From Gorsachius magnificus (Eukaryota; Chordata; Aves; Pelecaniformes; Ardeidae), in the NCBI GenBank assembly GCA_034008185.1, contig CM067082.1:87295684-87359683 (forward strand): DNA of 64,000 nucleotides. The letters are read 5' to 3'. Below the pieces are notes generated by a model. It was not told the DNA's origin, did no database searches, and saw only the letters and a program-made list of their open reading frames with translations. The position numbers were made by a program, and so were the translations under genes. Below, one piece after another: positions 59,416 through 64,000 of this stretch. Each line of letters opens with the position of its first letter. Positions within the stretch are counted from its first letter, which is position 1.

Positions 59416-61610
59416 CACCAAGTGCTGCAAGAAAGGAGCAGTGTGTATTTGATGAACCAAAAAGAAGGCAAGTAAAGTATCATTTTAAAAAGTGCTCTAA
59501 AGCTCTCTGCAAACTGAGGTATTATATCATGCCTTAAAATACAGAGGAAATTCAATCAAATAAATTTGGAAACGGGTTCACAGAAAGGCAAGACCACCTA
59601 ATACGTCCCCCTACTACTCCACCCTTGACTTACAAAATAGCCAGCATTGCTGATCTTTTGAGGAAGTGCTCTCTAAGGGAAAGAACATGCACAGGATTGA
59701 TGCACATGAGGCATGGCACGGGGAGCTGTGTACCTGCACGCTGATTGCCACATTGACCTGCTGAGTGACTGCGGGTCCTGACCTGCCTGTAGAAACACAG
59801 GCAATAATATGCCCTTTCTTTTAAAAGCAATTTGAGGACAACTAATGAAAATGGGAGAAAGACAGGGAAAGGAAAACATAATGTTTTATTATTATGTGGT
59901 CATTATATTGCAGTAGTAACTAGAGTTACGAGACATTGCACAAATACATAAAGAGAAATGGTCCCTATCTCGATCGGCCTATGATTCACCTGTCTCATAT
60001 TTTGCTATGAATTATTAATAGAAGTTATAATAATTAAGTATGATAATAATATGGCTACAGAAACTTTATGGAGGAAGATCAGATTTAAAATCCTTGTTAC
60101 TTGGATTGTCTGAGGCAAACATTACCACCATAAGCTTGTACAGCGTTCGGATCACAAGAGGCAACACTTGACTCTATAACAAGCAGAACAATATGTGTAT
60201 CCTCTTTCCTCTCTTCCCTTCTGAGTTGTATAAGGCAGTTTATCCCCATTTCTCCATCCTCATTTTGCTTGGAAAACCATAATTCTAAGGCCACATGCAC
60301 TACACAAATAAGGTTTTCAAAAGCAGGGATGTGTTCAGCTCACAGTAAAAGGTGTCTGGTGCTTCATCTGTCCTTGGGATGTGAACATTTCTTTCTCCAT
60401 AATGATATATAACTTACAGGCTACATTACTGTTATTTCCTCATAGGTATTTCTTCGGTGTTTCTAAGGAAGATAAAATCTGGGAGGCCACATACTTCCTT
60501 TTCAGAACACAGATCTAAAAAGGAGGAACATTTTATGCAGTGCAAAGAAGACAGGCAGCTATTAAAGAAGATTCACAGTTATAGGCAAATATATTAATGC
60601 TGGTGTTAGCTCTTGAAATGAAAATTTATAACATGCCTTAACCTAATCCCTCATTAAGATAATTTATTCCCACCCTCAAGGTCTCACATCACAGCTAGCA
60701 CTAGGCAAATAATTAGTAACAAACAATTCATTTGATCAATTTCAACTCCTCTTTTTTAATGAATTGTCAGCCAATGCAGTACAATTTCCTCAAATATATT
60801 TATAAGTCAACATTATTTGCCAATTTCTGTGATGAATTTGTAGCCTGTTCTTTATCCAGGAGGAGCTGGGTGCTCAATGATAGCCAGTCAAGGCATTTTG
60901 AGCGGATGCAGAAGTCATATGGCGTAACTGTGTTCTTCTCTGTCTGGGAAGTGGGATGTACGGACCAATTTTACTTTGTGAATACTCAGGCTTTCAAGGT
61001 TTGAACATTATTTCCCCTAAATAAAGTTAAGCACATGAACATGTTCATCCATAACTCAGAGATCAGGCTGGGAGTCCTTTGCTTTGGGGTCACGTTGCCC
61101 AAGAGACTCACAGCTCCCTTTGAAGCTAGGTGGGAAAGGGACTGACTTCTATCTTGCTGCTGCGAGAGAGCGTCCTGGCATGGGGAAGGCTGCGAGCCTG
61201 TGTGCTAATTAAGGTAGCCTTAGGAAGTCACTGCATCAGAAGCATTTCCCAATGAATCTCCAGCAAGAATCCAAACACTTGCTGAAGCACTGACTAAGCT
61301 CTTTGCTCAGCTGCCCTTCTGCCTGCTGTGGAGAAACCGGTGGGAGTCTACTTAGTAAACGTGGCATCCAGAGGACTGGTGAAGGCTATGAAATGAATTG
61401 GGGTCTCTGACACAGCCCTATCTGGGCCATCACAGCAGCCCTGGAAGGTATTTTCAAACTACATTTTTCATGTTATATGAGAGCAGTTATCAAGCTAATG
61501 AAATTCTTACAATTCTGTCAGCTGATGGGAATTAAGCCAGGCGATACCTAAAACAGCAGCATAAAGCCATCAGCCAAAAGTGCAACCTCTGAAAGAAAGG
61601 AAGAGAAATA
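59416..61610. other. Unique AT-rich non-coding DNA, no gene seen
   Basis: No exon, RNA gene or element is recognisable on either strand. Confidence 0.62.
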
Positions 61611-61732
61611 CAGCAGTTGTGGTATAATGGCACCAGGCTGGGATCCAGCAGGCCCATGTTAGAGTCACCCCGTGCAGTGTTCCTGTGTCAGCCGTCCTCT
61701 GGTCTTTTTCTGTGAAATGGGGAGAAATGTTT
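61611..61732 (+). mobile_element. MIR-like SINE, 5' two-thirds
   Basis: A tRNA-like head (GTGGTATAATGGCACCAGGCTGGGATCC, then CAGCAGGCCCATGTTAGAGTCACCC, a decayed B box) is followed by the MIR core and the diagnostic TTTTTCTGTGAAATGGGGAGAAATG (consensus TTCCCCATCTGTAAAATGGGGATAAT). Forward-oriented, about 120 bases, 3' third missing. Matches the recalled amniote MIR layout, heavily diverged. Confidence 0.68.
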
Positions 61733-64000
61733 TGCCGCTTTTCACGAGCAGCTGACCGCCTGTTGGTTCTGTTTGCTTTCCACGATGAGGACACCTTCGT
61801 GCCGCGGGGCTCCTAGGGAACCGGTGAGGCAGAGCTGGGTGCGTGTTACCCCAACACAAACAGCAATAGCTAGGCGATTCAAATACTCTCTCTAAACCAA
61901 GTACTGTAAATCCAGAAAATTCAATTAAGGTTACACTTACGAGACAATAGAGAACAAAGCAGAGAATGTAACTAAAGCTCTCAGCCTAACCTCAGCCCTG
62001 TAGAGACACAAAGCTGTAACCATTCACTGACAGAAAGGTGTTCTAGCTCCTCAAATTAAGGACTTTTAAACCAACACTACGCATTTTCCTCCAACGTTTT
62101 ATCCTTTGCATGTCTGGATGCAAGGCAGAGAAAAGGTTTGGGGGATCTGGAGGTGGGGGGGGTGGGGGGGTGGTGTAGAGTGGCAAACCGTACTGTTCTG
62201 GCTGGGGATAGTTACAACCTCCCCATAAAATTTATGTTCTATGCATTAGATTATCAAAACCTGAACTTAATTTTAATTCAGCTCAAGACTTTCCTTAGGA
62301 TAAACTATTAAAAATCTGTTACCTGAATGCCAGTTAAGAAACTAAAATAAAGTGCTAGTGCTCAATATTGCTAATGAAGACACCATTAAAAAACAAAACC
62401 CCCCACACTCGTGCAGTCCCCTACTCCAGAAAACGTCTAGAGCAAGAGCAAAGGAAAACAAGCTAGTATTTTGACATTTTTTCCCCCCTCTACTTGCTGT
62501 TTTAGAAGACTTTCAGAGCGACCAGATCTCTAAAGGATGGGTTAAACAGGACCCAGTATTCTTCCACATTGAGAATGCGCTCTTGACCTCTTGCTAAATT
62601 GCCGTCCCAGCCTTACTTTGGAGCAGTAACAGAAAGCGTAAGGAACAGGGATTCTCAGGTATTGATGCTCCAGCTACAATGCTAGGAAAATATAAAGAAT
62701 AAAATTGAGTAGAATCATTTGTAAATATGCTGATTCAATTTTGTCCTGTAAAACTGGTAAGATACACTGCACCTTTTATAGAACACCTATAGAGAAGACC
62801 TAATTCTATTCTTTCACTTCTCTGCTAGCTGAAAAAATGCCCGAGTAGACTACCCTGTACAATGCAGTGGGATAGTGTCCCTCCATCTTTTTTCCATCCT
62901 CATATTTGAACCTACTCTGTAAATTCATATAAACTCTGGCAACATTACAGCCTTCTCAAGAAAAAGGGACTGAAAGAGACTCCAGCAGCCAAGACAACTG
63001 GTCTGGTAAGTAGACCACTGGATAAAAGTCTCCTGTACCAGCATTTCTGCCAATCTGGCTCTTTGTTACTTTTGGCTTTTTAATGGTATCATTAACTAAA
63101 AATGTAACATCTCGTCTTAGATCAAACAGCAATTTCCACTAACTGCAAACTGCTCTTCCTTCAATTTTGCTTTTCTGAAGAAACCGCTGCCTCTCCTATC
63201 ACCAAAATGTTCCCCACACTCTCCATAAGGATTAAATCTGCCCTGAGCGCAAACCAAATATTATGCACGCAATTGCTTCAGTTCGGCTGTTGAGTTTGAA
63301 TGAGTTTAAATTGCTGAAACTCAGCCCCAGGGAGGAGCTGGTTGATCTCCTTTTGCAGTAATCTGTACGCTTTTGCTTTTCAAGAATTTCTACAAATCTC
63401 TATTTGTATTCACAGTTTCTTTTAAAAATGAGTAATTGTTGTTAGTTATTCTGCATAACCCCCTGATTTCCTGCATATTAAACATATGATCTCATAATAG
63501 TGCCCGGTCCTTCATTTACAAGGAAAGGCCTCAAATACTTTCTTTTTCTTCAGGAAAGTGCTCTCTTTTTTTGGCAGAACAGAAGCATTAGCTCTTCTGT
63601 TTCAACAAGAAATTTCAAAGATGCGAGATCCTGTTACTCTGAGGTTTCTGTTCCCCTCAGAAATACAAGTAGCGGTTACAGTCTTCTTGCAGTGAAATAA
63701 CAATAGATCTGCAGTCCATGCTGCTCGTGTGTGCCAACAGGCTTTACAATACATTATGCAATGCGCTACCTTCAGTAGAACTTGTACGAATTTGTAGTTA
63801 TTACACTTCTTGCAAACTAACAATAAAGACTTTTATAGACAACTGTGGAGAAGCAGGGAGTCGTGACTGAACAGAACTTTATTAATCCATTGTTTAAAAA
63901 ATAATCTGTAGCAGTGTCAGCCACAGACTTCTGAGTAATAAATCCAAGTAAATCACTTGGCTTGCTTTTGGATACCAGCATTCCAAGGGCAAAGAGACTA
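61733..64000. other. Unique non-coding DNA, no gene seen
   Basis: No exon or classified mobile element. The G-rich tract at 62.14 kb is listed separately. The window ends in unique sequence. Confidence 0.62.
62140..62170 (+). other. G-rich tract with quadruplex potential
   Basis: G runs of 5, 8 and 7 bases (with a GG between the first two) lie within 31 bases. The two long runs can each supply two G3 tracts, so the four tracts needed for an intramolecular quadruplex are present on the plus strand. Formation in the cell is inference. Confidence 0.6.

Noticed and set aside
1..64000. CRISPR arrays, tRNA/rRNA genes, bacterial operons, telomeric TTAGGG arrays
   Set aside because: Looked for on both strands; nothing beyond isolated short words was seen.

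Overview
This is eukaryotic nuclear DNA from a sauropsid vertebrate, most probably a bird. It is AT-rich (roughly 60% A+T by eye) and depleted in CpG. It carries several CR1 LINE copies whose 3' ends have the avian-type tail (CCTTCCAAC followed by ATTCTATG-like octamers). Interspersed repeats appear sparse, which fits a bird better than a turtle or crocodilian, although those two cannot be excluded. There is no bacterial-style gene organisation, no operon, no CRISPR array and no recognisable tRNA or rRNA gene.

I found no protein-coding exon of a known gene. The long open frames are explained by a decayed CR1 ORF2 (14.4-16.0 kb) and by a GC-rich patch (28.9-30.1 kb), or are of a length expected by chance. 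The window therefore reads as intergenic or deep-intronic sequence of gene-desert type.

Layout. 0-14.4 kb: mostly unique AT-rich DNA with a (TAC/TGC)n repeat, a CpG-bearing patch at 4.4-4.85 kb, a CTCF-like site near 7.6 kb, and a triplicated 17-bp motif at 13.86-13.92 kb. 14.4-16.0 kb: a CR1 copy with lost catalytic residues and internal deletions. 16-28.9 kb: unique DNA with a second (TAC/TGC)n repeat, MIR-like remnants and a CpG cluster followed by an enhancer-like AT-rich stretch at 26.0-26.7 kb. 28.9-30.1 kb: the most GC-rich part of the window, with two YY1-type motifs in opposite orientation. 30-42 kb: a loose cluster of old, partly palindromic short repeats, a compound minisatellite at 35.9 kb, a 145-codon ATG open frame at 40.1 kb and CR1 3' fragments. 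42-64 kb: unique DNA with triplet microsatellites, a short CR1 with an (ATTCT)n tail, a near-complete reverse-strand MIR-like SINE at 55.8 kb, a forward MIR-like SINE at 61.6 kb, a G-rich tract at 62.1 kb, and several stretches that look like conserved non-coding elements.

Nothing here supports a new multi-gene system. The best leads are the old palindromic repeat family, the GC-rich patch, the 13.86-kb motif triplet and the enhancer-like stretches. All family assignments come from recalled consensus features; no alignment or database search was run.
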